Below are positions 36,422-45,540 of a stretch of DNA of 64,000 nt, piece by piece. The notes below the pieces were generated by a model. That model searched no databases. It had not been told where the DNA came from and was given only the letters and a program-made list of their open reading frames with translations. Made by a program: the position numbers and the translations under genes. Position 1 is the first letter of the stretch; the number at the start of each line of letters is the position of its first letter. This DNA comes from Fodinibius sp051746985 (GTDB taxonomy: Bacteria > Bacteroidota > Rhodothermia > Balneolales > Balneolaceae), in contig JBNJFP010000013.1 of the NCBI GenBank assembly GCA_051746985.1, positions 22,377 through 86,376 on the forward strand, given 5' to 3'.

Positions 36422-38521
36422 CTATTTTTTGAGCAAGCGTGAAGAGTTGAGCAGGATTCCCACATCCGGCAGAGACTGGGCGGCAGCGGCCAAAACGGGA
36501 GGGAGGAATCCGAAAGCCGCAAGTGAAAGTCCGGCAAGATTATAGACGGTTGTAAATCCGAAATTCCATTTGATAATACGCATGGTTTTTTCTGCGGATG
36601 CAAAGAGTTCAGGGACCATATTCCAATCGTCGCGCATCAGGGTGATATCGGCCGTTTCGATGGCCACGTCGGTGCCGGTCGTACCCATGGCAATACCCAC
36701 ATCGGCCTGTGCCAGGGCGGGAGCATCATTAATGCCATCGCCCACCATTACTACCGTATGACCTTCGGATTGATATTGTTTGACGATATCAATTTTATCT
36801 TCGGGCAACAGTTCAGCTTGAAAATCGATATGCAATCGATTGGCCAGATTGCGTGCCGTGTCGGTGTTATCGCCCGTCAAAAGCTCGATGTTAGAAAATG
36901 TGTATTGGTTGCGAAGTGTTTGCAGTGCATCGCTTGCTTCTGTTCGTTCGGCATCACTAATAGACAGTAGGCCAATAGGATGACCATTTTTTTGTATGAT
37001 AATGGCTGTTTTTCCTTCTGCCTTGATCTTGTTGAGAGTTGGAGTGATATCTTGCTTTCTGTCTTCAACCATGCGTTCATTACCTACAGTAACAGTGTAG
37101 TTTTCGAATGAAGCGCGAACACCACTTGCCGTAATTTCTTCAAACTCATTGGGTTTTTGCAGGGAGAGATATCGATTTTGGGCGGCTTTGACAATGGCTT
37201 TACCAATAGGGTGATCGGAGTATTGTTCCGTGCTGGCCGCCATACTAAGCAATTCACCTTCGGTAGTTCCATTGAGTGGAATAATATCCGAAACTTCGGG
37301 ACGTCCGAAGGTAAGCGTACCCGTTTTATCAATCAGTAAAACATCAGCACGGGCCAGTTCTTCAATATATTTTCCGCCCTTAATAAGCACACCGCGCTTG
37401 GCATTGGATCCCACCGAAGCGAGCAGGGCCACCGGCGTTGCCAAGGCAAAAGCGCAGGCACAGGCCACCACCATCACGGCGACTGTTGCCATTAGATCAC
37501 CGGATAAGAGATAAGTAAGTATTGCAATGAGGGTGACTACCGGCAGATACCAGGCCGAAAATTGATCGGCATAGCGCTGGATGGCTCCTTTATGGGCTTC
37601 GGCCTCCTCAACCATGCTGATGATTTTGCCGAACGTGGAATCACGGCCAATAGCCTCGGCCTGTAGAGTGAGAAATCCTCCTTGTGCGATCGTAGAAGCA
37701 AAAACCTTGGAGCCTTCCGTCTTTTCCACGGGCATCGATTCCCCGGTGATGGGTGACTCGTCAATGGTAGCCTGTCCATCAATTACCGTTCCGTCAACGG
37801 GAATCTTACCACCGGGACGTACCAATATTTTATCTCCCTTTTGAACCTCATCAATAGGGACTTCTTTCTCGGTGCCATCTCCCTGTAGCAAAACGGCTGT
37901 TTGTGGGGCTAATTTTGTAAGCGATCGCAGCGAATCCCGAGCTTTTTCGGTGGTATAATTTTCGATATAATCGCCGGTGCGCATGAAAAATACTACGATG
38001 CCAGCGGTGACCCATTCGCCCGCTGCCAGGGCGGTGAGCGATCCAAGCGCCATCAACGCGTGGGGCGTGACCAATCCCTTTTTAGCGGCTACCACAACTT
38101 GTTTAAAGACCGGATATCCCATAAGCAGGACCAGCAGCGCCCCTACCCAGAAGGGGATCCATTGCGTTAGGGTTTGAAAAAGTCCGAACCATTCTCCGGC
38201 AATGACGACAAGCAAAATAGCTCCGAAAACGAGCCCAAATAATCGAAAAGATTTTTGGGCTTTTTCTTTCAGGGATTCGTTTTCTCCCTGAGATTGGCCC
38301 GCAGCATCATCCGGAATATGATAACCGATATCCTCAACAGCTTTTTTGATGATATTGAGGTCAGGACGATCAGTCTTGGTGTTAATCCTGGCTTTTTCGG
38401 CTGAAAGCAGAACCTCTGCCGATTCTACCTCGTCCAGCTTTTCGAGCGCACCTTTGACGTTATTGGCACAGCCCGAGCAGTCCATTCCTTTAACCGTTAT
38501 TTCGATTTCTTTTTTGGCCAT
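36422..38521 (-). CDS. Heavy-metal-translocating P1B-type ATPase with CAC motif
   Basis: A 699-residue P-type ATPase. An N-terminal HMA domain binds metal through Cys15 and Cys18 (GMDCSGC). About eight membrane segments follow. The ion-path motif is CAC (354-356, in VVACACAFALATPVALLA), where most relatives have CPC. The phosphorylation motif is DKTGTLT (Asp398), the SDHPIGKA nucleotide-domain motif is present, and the hinge is VMVGDGINDAPALA. The last helix reads QSLPDVGILLNSS, with an aspartate instead of the MxxSS of Cu+ pumps. The transported ion is therefore uncertain (Cu, Zn or other). A methyltransferase pseudogene follows downstream. Confidence 0.88.
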   Translation of the reverse strand: MAKKEIEITVKGMDCSGCANNVKGALEKLDEVESAEVLLSAEKARINTKTDRPDLNIIKKAVEDIGYHIPDDAAGQSQGENESLKEKAQKSFRLFGLVFGAILLVVIAGEWFGLFQTLTQWIPFWVGALLVLLMGYPVFKQVVVAAKKGLVTPHALMALGSLTALAAGEWVTAGIVVFFMRTGDYIENYTTEKARDSLRSLTKLAPQTAVLLQGDGTEKEVPIDEVQKGDKILVRPGGKIPVDGTVIDGQATIDESPITGESMPVEKTEGSKVFASTIAQGGFLTLQAEAIGRDSTFGKIISMVEEAEAHKGAIQRYADQFSAWYLPVVTLIAILTYLLSGDLMATVAVMVVACACAFALATPVALLASVGSNAKRGVLIKGGKYIEELARADVLLIDKTGTLTFGRPEVSDIIPLNGTTEGELLSMAASTEQYSDHPIGKAIVKAAQNRYLSLQKPNEFEEITASGVRASFENYTVTVGNERMVEDRKQDITPTLNKIKAEGKTAIIIQKNGHPIGLLSISDAERTEASDALQTLRNQYTFSNIELLTGDNTDTARNLANRLHIDFQAELLPEDKIDIVKQYQSEGHTVVMVGDGINDAPALAQADVGIAMGTTGTDVAIETADITLMRDDWNMVPELFASAEKTMRIIKWNFGFTTVYNLAGLSLAAFGFLPPVLAAAAQSLPDVGILLNSSRLLKK

Positions 38522-38585
38522 TGGAGCGATATCGATTAGTATTCAACAGCCATAAAATAACTAATAAATCTACTGTATGTTATAA

Positions 38586-38617
38586 ACAAAAAAGCCCCGG
38601 ATGGGAGTCCGAGGCTT
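38586..38617 (-). terminator. Intrinsic terminator after the RRM gene
   Basis: On the minus strand AAGCCTCGGA pairs with TCCGGGGCTT (plus-strand 38592-38601 and 38608-38617, one mismatch) around a 6-nt loop. The minus-strand transcript then runs into a U stretch (plus-strand A run at 38588-38593). It lies 23 bp past the RRM stop. Confidence 0.8.
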
Positions 38618-38639
38618 TATCATAAATTGGTAAAGAAAA

Positions 38640-38903
38640 TTAACGACGGTTGCCGACTTTTTCTTTTGGACGTGCCTTATTCACTTTTACAGCGCGTCCG
38701 TTAATTTCAGCGCCGTCAAGTTCGTTGATGGCTTCCTGGGCTTCGGATTCATCCGCCATTTCAACGAAACCGAATCCTTTTGAGCGACCAGTTTCCCGAT
38801 CTTTGATAACTTTGGCAGAAGTAACATCACCAAATTCTGCAAATACTTCTTCTAATTCTTGATCTGAAACCTTATAAGAAAGGTTTCCTACGTAAATATT
38901 CAT
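38640..38903 (-). CDS. RRM-domain RNA-binding protein
   Basis: An 87-residue single RNA-recognition-motif protein. RNP2 is IYVGNL (3-8) and RNP1 is KGFGFVEM (42-49), both with the aromatic residues that stack on RNA. The short basic tail (KVNKARPKEKVGNRR) may add affinity. Bacterial RRM proteins of this type resemble cyanobacterial Rbp proteins, often cold-induced, and are thought to bind mRNA. The gene stands alone with its own terminator. Its upstream region contains a 12-bp-arm inverted repeat that would be in the leader RNA. Confidence 0.92.
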   Translation of the reverse strand: MNIYVGNLSYKVSDQELEEVFAEFGDVTSAKVIKDRETGRSKGFGFVEMADESEAQEAINELDGAEINGRAVKVNKARPKEKVGNRR

Positions 38904-38934
38904 GCTTTTATATTCTATTAATTACAGTTGATAC

Positions 38935-38967
38935 CGGAATAAAAATGCCACTTAAATTTTTATTCCG
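38935..38967 (-). promoter_or_regulatory. 12-bp inverted repeat in the leader of the RRM gene
   Basis: CGGAATAAAAAT (38935-38946) and ATTTTTATTCCG (38956-38967) are exact reverse complements separated by 9 nt. The repeat lies 32-64 nt upstream of the RRM start codon. If transcription begins further upstream, it forms an A/U-rich stem-loop in the leader. It might be an autoregulatory or temperature-sensitive element, or a DNA operator. Confidence 0.5.
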
Positions 38968-39113
38968 CATTAGAATAGTACGACGATTTTAAATCCCAAA
39001 AAATTAAATTTTTAATAGTAATTCTTAAAAGTTAAAAAAATGAAAAAGAGCCACGATATCGCATTAATTTTTATACATTTGGCTTGAGTTTAAAATCAAC
39101 TAAACGAATCATT

Positions 39114-42100
39114 ATGAAGAAGATACTATCACTGCTGATATTTTTATTAGCATTTGGATTTACAAGCTGGGCACAGGATTCCGAAGAGGAGTCGTGGGAT
39201 GTCAACGATCCCGATGGGCCGCATAAAGAGATTAATTTTACAACCTCGGAGGGCACGTGGATGAATATTGATGTGAGTCCCGATGGAGAACAGGTGGTAT
39301 TTGACCTCCTTGGCGATATTTACATCATGCCAATCGAGGGTGGGGAAGCGGAAGTGCTGCGCGATAATCACGCCTACGAAATACAGCCGCGGTTTTCTCC
39401 AGACGGCAGTAAAATTTCGTTTACCAGTGATGCCGGCAACGGCGATAATATCTGGGTGATGGATGCGGATGGATCCAATGCCGAACAGGTGACCGACGAG
39501 AGTTTTCGATTGCTCAATAATGCCGTGTGGACGCCCGATGGAGAATATCTGATTGCCCGAAAGCACTATACCTCAACACGCTCGCTGGGCGCTGGAGAAA
39601 TCTGGATGTATCATCATTCCGGCGGATCGGGTATTCAGTTGGTGGAAAAAGCAAATGAGCAGCAGGATATTGGTCAGCCGAATGTATCGCCTGACGGACG
39701 CTATGTGTATTACAGCCAGAGCGTGTACCCGGGCGGCTTTTTTCAGTATAACAAAGATCCTAACAGTCAGATTTACGTGATCAACCGGTACGATCGTGAA
39801 ACGGGAGAAATAGAGCGCATTACCGGTGGGGCCGGTGGTGCGATCAGTCCGACTATTTCGCCCGACGGCGAAAAGATGGCGTTCATCAAGCGTGTGCGTA
39901 CCAAAAGCGTGCTGTACATTCGCGATTTGGAATCGGGGATCGAACGTCCGGTTTATGATGAGCTGAGCAAAGATCAGCAGGAAGCATGGGCGATCTTTGG
40001 ACCGTTTTCGAACATCGATTGGACGCCCGATAGTGAGCATATTGTGTTTTGGAGCAACGGGAAAATCAACAAGCTTAATGTCGAGAGTCGAGAGGCCGAA
40101 GAGATTGCCTTCGAAGCCGAAGTAAATCAGCGTATTTATGATGCGGTGAGTTTTAAACAGGATCCGCATCCTGACGAATTTACAGCTAAGGCCGTACGTC
40201 ATGCAGTAACATCGCCTGATGGTGAGTACTTGGTGTTTAATGCCGCGGGATATCTCTGGAAGAAAGCATTGCCGAATGGTGAACCCGAACGACTTACAGA
40301 TGAACAGAATTTTGAATTTGAGCCGACTTTTTCTGCCGATGGTAATACGCTGATGTATGTGACCTGGAGTGATGAAGAGCTGGGTGCCATCAAAACGTTG
40401 GATTTCAATAATTCCAATGCCAGTCCACAAAAAATTACGGACAAAAAAGGCATTTATCGTCAGCCTTCGTTTTCTCCGGATGGAGAGACGATTGTCTATC
40501 GTCGCGAAGATGGCAACAGTCAGCAGGGCTATGCCTACACTACTGAGCCTGGAATTTATACCATGCCGACATCGGGCGGTGAGGGAGAGCTTGTGATTGA
40601 AAGTGGAAATAATCCAAGTTTTAATGCCGAGGGAAATCGTATTTTCTACCTTGGTGGGGGATACTTAGACAATTCCTATGAAAGTGTGGATCTGTCTGGA
40701 AATGACAAACGTGTGCATTTTACTTCGAAGTATGGCAACAATTTTGTCCCCAGTCCTGATAACAAATGGGTGGCGTTTAATCATTTGTTTAAGGTGTACA
40801 TAGCGCCGATGCCGGAAGCTGGAAAAGATATTGATCTTAGTGCCAACACGCAGGCCATTCCCGTTACGGATGTGGCCGAAGATGCGGGCTATAACCTGCA
40901 CTGGTCCGGGGATGGAGAGCAGCTGCATTGGACGCTTGGACAGGAGTATTTCTCCGTTGAGCTGGAAAATGCCTTCGATTTTCTGGCCGGTGATGCGGAT
41001 GATAACTTGCCTCTGGATACCAATGAAGGCCTCGATATCGGACTTGAGATAGAATCCGACAAACCGGGTGGCACTATTGCGTTAACGAATGCGCATATCA
41101 TCACCATGAATGATGGGGAAGTGATTGAAAATGGTACCGTTGTGATTCGGGAGAATCGGATTGAGGAAATCGGTACCGAAAATGATGTCAAAATTCCATC
41201 GGGTGCTAAAGAAATCGATGTTGAAGGCAAAACGGTGATGCCCGGCCTGGTGGATGTGCATGCGCATATTGGTAACTTCCGGGAGGGACTCAGTCCCCAG
41301 CAGCAGTGGGAGTATTTTGCGAACCTTGCCTACGGCGTGACGACCGCACACGATCCCTCATCCAACACCGAAATGGTTTTTTCTCACTCCGAAGCGGTAA
41401 AAGCCGGCAATATGGTAGGGCCGCGCATCTTTTCTACGGGACGTATTTTGTACGGGGCTGAGGCTGAATACAAAGCTGTTATTGAAGATTACGATGACGC
41501 CGTTTCGGCACTCGAGCGGACGAAAGCGTTTGGCGCTTTTTCAGTGAAAAGTTACAATCAGCCACGTCGCGATCAGCGTCAGAAGGTGGTTGAGGCGGCT
41601 CGTGAGCTCGAGATGATGGTAATGCCGGAGGGGGGATCTACCTTTACGCACAATATGAGTATGATTATGGACGGACATACCGGTATCGAGCACAATATCC
41701 CCATTTACCCGGTGTATAAGGATATACATACGCTGTGGAGCGAAAGCGAAACGGATTATACGCCCACGCTGGTCGTGAATTATGGAAGCATGAGCGGGGA
41801 GTACTACTGGTATCAGAATACGAAGGTGTGGGAGAAAGATCGCTTGTTGAACTTTACTCCACGCAGCGTGGTTGATTCCCGATCACGTCACCGTACCATG
41901 ATACCGCAGGAGGAGTACGAACAGGGTCATATCCTGAGTGCTGCGACGGCTAAAAACCTGGGTGATAATGGTGTGAACGTCAACCTCGGTGCACACGGAC
42001 AGCTTCAGGGACTCGGTGCGCATTGGGAGCTCTGGATGATGCACCAAGGCGGCATGAGCGAGATGGAAGCCTTGGAAGTGGCGACCATCAACGGTGCGCG

Positions 42101-42410
42101 TTACCTGGAGATGGATCATGAGCTTGGTTCTATTGAAGAAGGTAAGCTGGCCGATTTGATTGTAATTGACGGCAATCCGCTGGAGGATATCCGGGATACC
42201 GAAAATGTAACGCACACCATGATGAACGGCCGGTTGTATGAAACAGCTACGATGAATCAGGTTGCACCAACCGAGCAAGAGCGCATGCCATTTTGGTGGG
42301 AGCAGGAGGGATATCCCGCTGATTTCGACTGGCATTCGGATACTGAGGGCGATGGACACAATCACATTCAGTGCAGCTGTGGCGCCCAGCCGGCCTATTT
42401 GATGGATTAG
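39114..42410 (+). CDS. TolB-like propeller and amidohydrolase fusion protein
   Basis: A 1098-residue secreted protein: signal peptide MKKILSLLIFLLAFGFTSWAQ, then PD40/TolB blades to about residue 640 (repeats such as SPDGEQVVFDLLGDIY, FSPDGSKISFTSD, FSPDGETIVYRRED). A metal-dependent amidohydrolase follows, with the first ligand pair His-Ala-His at 716-718 (PGLVDVHAHIG) and the closing GSIEEGKLADLIVIDGNPLEDI. The C-terminus is rich in His and Cys (HNHIQCSC). Such proteins hydrolyse amide or ester bonds in unknown extracytoplasmic substrates. TTG 39084 would add ten residues before the signal peptide; ATG 39114 is better. TACATTTG at 39074-39081 is a -7-like box without a clear -33 partner. 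Confidence 0.88.
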   Translation: MKKILSLLIFLLAFGFTSWAQDSEEESWDVNDPDGPHKEINFTTSEGTWMNIDVSPDGEQVVFDLLGDIYIMPIEGGEAEVLRDNHAYEIQPRFSPDGSKISFTSDAGNGDNIWVMDADGSNAEQVTDESFRLLNNAVWTPDGEYLIARKHYTSTRSLGAGEIWMYHHSGGSGIQLVEKANEQQDIGQPNVSPDGRYVYYSQSVYPGGFFQYNKDPNSQIYVINRYDRETGEIERITGGAGGAISPTISPDGEKMAFIKRVRTKSVLYIRDLESGIERPVYDELSKDQQEAWAIFGPFSNIDWTPDSEHIVFWSNGKINKLNVESREAEEIAFEAEVNQRIYDAVSFKQDPHPDEFTAKAVRHAVTSPDGEYLVFNAAGYLWKKALPNGEPERLTDEQNFEFEPTFSADGNTLMYVTWSDEELGAIKTLDFNNSNASPQKITDKKGIYRQPSFSPDGETIVYRREDGNSQQGYAYTTEPGIYTMPTSGGEGELVIESGNNPSFNAEGNRIFYLGGGYLDNSYESVDLSGNDKRVHFTSKYGNNFVPSPDNKWVAFNHLFKVYIAPMPEAGKDIDLSANTQAIPVTDVAEDAGYNLHWSGDGEQLHWTLGQEYFSVELENAFDFLAGDADDNLPLDTNEGLDIGLEIESDKPGGTIALTNAHIITMNDGEVIENGTVVIRENRIEEIGTENDVKIPSGAKEIDVEGKTVMPGLVDVHAHIGNFREGLSPQQQWEYFANLAYGVTTAHDPSSNTEMVFSHSEAVKAGNMVGPRIFSTGRILYGAEAEYKAVIEDYDDAVSALERTKAFGAFSVKSYNQPRRDQRQKVVEAARELEMMVMPEGGSTFTHNMSMIMDGHTGIEHNIPIYPVYKDIHTLWSESETDYTPTLVVNYGSMSGEYYWYQNTKVWEKDRLLNFTPRSVVDSRSRHRTMIPQEEYEQGHILSAATAKNLGDNGVNVNLGAHGQLQGLGAHWELWMMHQGGMSEMEALEVATINGARYLEMDHELGSIEEGKLADLIVIDGNPLEDIRDTENVTHTMMNGRLYETATMNQVAPTEQERMPFWWEQEGYPADFDWHSDTEGDGHNHIQCSCGAQPAYLMD

Positions 42411-42482
42411 GGTTTTCGAAAATAGGAATATTAAACCTTAGTAAGTTAGTAATCCTAAGGGTTTTATTTGGATATGAAAGTA

Positions 42483-42595
42483 CGTTCCGCAGCGGAGCTA
42501 CGGAACGAGAAAAAAAGGTTTTATCTGGCTACGTAGCTCTGCTGCGTAGCCTTTTTTTATCCATCGAACGTCAAACCCAGACGCTCGATGAGAAT
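42483..42595 (+). repeat. Palindromic repeat element, copy A
   Basis: Hairpin 1 has arms CGTTCCG (42483-42489) and CGGAACG (42501-42507) around CAGCGGAGCTA. Hairpin 2 has arms GGCTACG (42526-42532) and CGTAGCC (42544-42550) around TAGCTCTGCTG, followed by seven Ts. The two loops are reverse complements of each other except for one base. A related copy lies at 54687-54800, and the first 31 bases agree at 30 positions. It may also serve as a terminator for the amidohydrolase gene. Confidence 0.75.
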
Positions 42596-42705
42596 TAGTA
42601 GCAATTATCTGGTCCTGGAAGCCTGTCTGTGCGTAGCCATAATAATTTTTGGCGTAATAAATGAAGCTTTGGAGCAGGTGGGCTCTGCTGCGGGACATTT
42701 ATTCA

Positions 42706-42734
42706 TAAAAAAAAGCCCGCCATAAAGACGGGCT
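42706..42734 (-). terminator. Intrinsic terminator after the GH3 gene
   Basis: On the minus strand AGCCCG...CGGGCT (plus-strand arms 42714-42719 and 42729-42734) forms a GC-rich stem followed by a run of U (A run on the plus strand at 42707-42714). It is 33 bp after the GH3 stop. Confidence 0.85.
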
Positions 42735-42767
42735 AAATTAAGCTTAAGCTAAGAGTTAACGTAACGC

Positions 42768-45125
42768 TTACTTTGATCCCAGATCAATATCCGGAGTATC
42801 TGTGTCCAAATGAAATCGCCCGTTTTCGGATCCCACTTGAATGGTAAAGTAGCCTTCTTCGAGGATGTCATTACCACTAAAATCGGGATAGGTTAAATGC
42901 TTGTTCGGGTCAACAGTAAAAGATACCGTCGTTGTTTCACCGGGATCAAGTTGTATCCGTTCAAAATGGGTAAGCTCTTTTACCGGCCTTGTAATGCGCC
43001 CAACTTCATCCGTAATGTACCATAAAACAATCTCTGTTCCGGCTTTATCACCTGTGTTGGTTACGGATACTTCGCCCTTGAGCTGCTGGTCAGCGTTGAT
43101 TGTTGTATCACTCAGCGCAAAATCGCTGTAGGAAAATTCGGTGTAGCTTAAACCGTGACCAAAGTTCCAAAGCGCTGTTGTTTTGTTGGCTTGTTCAATG
43201 TTGTTGGCAACCTCTTCATCAAAATAGTAGGCCGCGCTCGATTTGTGATTATAGGGGATGGCATGTCCTACAAATTGCGGGTAAGAAAATGGGAGCTTAC
43301 CGCTTGGATTGAAGTCGCCAGTTAGGACATCGGCAATAGCCTGTGCTCCCTCAAAGCCGGGTAATCCGGCCCAAACGATGGCGTTCGTTTCAGGGACGAC
43401 CTCAGTAATGACGCGTGGACGGCCCTCTACAAGAACCAGAACAGATGGCGTGTCCGTTTTATTGACTGCCTTAATTAGATCCAGCTGGTCGTTAGGCAGT
43501 TCCAGGTTTGTAATGTTGCCTACAAACTCGGTATAGGGCTCTTCTCCGGCCGCAATGACAATGGCATCAGCCTTTTGGGCTTGTTCATTAAATTCTGACC
43601 GCAACTCCGAGCCGGGTGCACCAATTGAATCCATACTTGTGACGTTGGCTTGCGCAAACTTTTCCTGCATGGCATCGGTTATCGTTTTCATTGATGAGGG
43701 GTAACGTTCCTCATCAGCTCCTTGCCAAGCAAGCGTCCATCCACCGGCAAGATTGCTTTTATCATTAGCTGTGGGTCCTACAATGAGCAGATTTTCAATC
43801 TCCTTGGAAAGAGGAAGCGTGCTTTCCTCATTTTTTAGCAATACCATTGATTCCCGGGCAGATTGTAGTGCTTTGGCTTTGTGAGAATCGCCACCAATTT
43901 TTTGTAATTCCTTGCTTGATGGATAAGGGTGCTCAAATAATCCCAGCTCAAACTTTAATTTCAAAATACGTCGAACGGATTCATCGATGCGTTTCTCGCT
44001 GATTCGTCCCTCATCTACAAGCTTAATTAAGCTTTCATTAAATTCCAGTGATTCCGGGGTCATGTTCATGTCAATACCCGCCTTCACGGCTTGATAGGTA
44101 GCCTCATCATAATTACGGGCCGTTTTATGGTAATTGACTAACTTTTCAATATCCGCCCAGTCGGTCAGAATAACGCCCTCAAAACCCATCTCATCACGCA
44201 GAAGGTCGCTAAGCAGCTGCTTTGATGAATGAACGGGGACCCCATTTATTTCGGCGCTGTTGACCATAATGGTTTTCATGCCGGCATCGATAGAAGCCTG
44301 AAAAGGCGGACGATGTAGCTCGTGTATCGTCTGCATAGACAAGTCAACGGGCGTGCGATCCCAGCCCGAACGGGGTACGGAATATCCCAGAAAATGCTTG
44401 CCGGTTGCAGCCAGTTTATAGGGAACGTTCGGATGATCATCCTGATAGCCATCCACATAAGCACGCCCCAGCTCGGCAATTAGGTATGGGTCTTCACCAA
44501 AAGTTTCATACTGACGCGCCCAGTAGGGATTTTCTCCAAGATCGAGTACAGGAGCAAAGTTCCAGGTATGTCCAAGGGGGGCTGATTCGAGGGCCGTAAT
44601 GCGTCCATTTTGGCGTGCATTTTCGGGATTAAAGGTAGCGCCAATATTGATGTTATGTGGAAAAATGGTACTCCCTTCAACATAGCTGGCCCCGTGCATA
44701 TGATCAATGCCATAGATTATGGGGATGCCCAGTCGCGTTTCTTCGACGGCAATGCGCTGGAGTTCTTCGGTGAATTCCACCCACTGTTCGGGGGGGACTG
44801 CCTCACCGTTCAAAAACGAACCGATGTGGTGATTTTGTAAAAGGTTTTGTGCCTTTTCGGGATCAAGCGTTACATCTCGTTGTTCACCGGTATTATTGAT
44901 AAGGGTGATGTTGAGCTGGGTCATTTGTCCAACCTTTTCTTCGAGGGTCATGCGATCAAGGAGATCTTCAACGCGCTCATCAACAGAAGCGGAAGCATCT
45001 AAATATGTTTGAGCAACGGTTGTTGAGGTGAAGCCTGCGAAGAAAAAAAGTCCAATAACTAAAGATATGAACCATCCCTTCTTAGAAGAGATGAAATAGC
45101 TTTGGGCAGTAGCTTGGAAATTCAT
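42768..45125 (-). CDS. Glycoside hydrolase family 3 beta-glucosidase
   Basis: A 785-residue exported enzyme. The signal peptide (about 15-39, FISLVIGLFFFAGFTSTTVAQ) is followed by the GH3 N-terminal barrel with GKHFLGYSVPRSGWDRTPVDLS and the catalytic nucleophile Asp322 in GVILTDWADI. The alpha/beta sandwich (about 400-610) and a fibronectin-III-like C-terminal domain (about 690-780) complete the usual BglX plan. GH3 enzymes remove terminal glucose from beta-glucans. Its position divergent to a SusC/D locus with a GH16 enzyme suggests it finishes oligosaccharides from beta-1,3-glucan, probably in the periplasm. It could also act on other beta-glucosides. Confidence 0.94.
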   Translation of the reverse strand: MNFQATAQSYFISSKKGWFISLVIGLFFFAGFTSTTVAQTYLDASASVDERVEDLLDRMTLEEKVGQMTQLNITLINNTGEQRDVTLDPEKAQNLLQNHHIGSFLNGEAVPPEQWVEFTEELQRIAVEETRLGIPIIYGIDHMHGASYVEGSTIFPHNINIGATFNPENARQNGRITALESAPLGHTWNFAPVLDLGENPYWARQYETFGEDPYLIAELGRAYVDGYQDDHPNVPYKLAATGKHFLGYSVPRSGWDRTPVDLSMQTIHELHRPPFQASIDAGMKTIMVNSAEINGVPVHSSKQLLSDLLRDEMGFEGVILTDWADIEKLVNYHKTARNYDEATYQAVKAGIDMNMTPESLEFNESLIKLVDEGRISEKRIDESVRRILKLKFELGLFEHPYPSSKELQKIGGDSHKAKALQSARESMVLLKNEESTLPLSKEIENLLIVGPTANDKSNLAGGWTLAWQGADEERYPSSMKTITDAMQEKFAQANVTSMDSIGAPGSELRSEFNEQAQKADAIVIAAGEEPYTEFVGNITNLELPNDQLDLIKAVNKTDTPSVLVLVEGRPRVITEVVPETNAIVWAGLPGFEGAQAIADVLTGDFNPSGKLPFSYPQFVGHAIPYNHKSSAAYYFDEEVANNIEQANKTTALWNFGHGLSYTEFSYSDFALSDTTINADQQLKGEVSVTNTGDKAGTEIVLWYITDEVGRITRPVKELTHFERIQLDPGETTTVSFTVDPNKHLTYPDFSGNDILEEGYFTIQVGSENGRFHLDTDTPDIDLGSK

Positions 45126-45540
45126 AAGTATATGGTTCTGAAATTAATGTTTATGTAAGACCTCCGATTTGAGACCGTGTAAAAAGGTTGAAAAATTTTT
45201 TCCGACAGTTTCGCAATTAACTGTTGGCGGTCAATACCGGAAGTCGTTAATAATTTCAGAACGACGGAACGTCATGAAGCTAATACAGAATTTTGCAACT
45301 ATCAAGATGGATGTTTTTAAAACAGATAATTGTTTTGGGCTAAGCTGTTTTTTCGTAGTTTTTTAAGGCAGTAAATTTAATAGCTTTTTAAAAAAGGCGG
45401 CACGGATATTTTTACAATCCTGATTCCAAACGCTCTGACACTCTTTTCAATATTATCTATTCATTAATGGGTAATCTGTTAAATGTATTTGGGATGAATT
45501 CACAAGTCAATTGATTTAATAAAATGGTTCCAACAAATTA
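45126..45540. other. Divergent intergenic region (415 bp) between GH3 and ECF sigma genes
   Basis: Contains the upstream regions of both genes of the glucan locus. Two short perfect inverted repeats stand out: ACAGTT-N8-AACTGT (45205-45210, 45219-45224) and GTCGTT-N11-AACGAC (45243-45248, 45260-45265). Both are nearer the GH3 start and could be operators. No full TTTG/TAnnTTTG promoter was found, consistent with an alternative sigma or a divergent motif. A 65-codon open frame here (45169-45366) has no recognisable content. Confidence 0.5.

Larger units (their letters stand above)
42411..42767. other. Intergenic region (357 bp) holding repeat copy A and a terminator
   Basis: Convergent region between the amidohydrolase and GH3 genes. 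It holds repeat copy A and the GH3 terminator. The stretch 42600-42700 contains further pieces resembling the repeat (GTGCGTAGCC; GGGCTCTGCTGCGG), suggesting an older, decayed element. No gene is supported. Confidence 0.6.

Noticed and set aside
42498..42698. 66-codon minus-strand frame across repeat copy A
   Set aside because: It runs through the hairpins and is explained by the repeat sequence.
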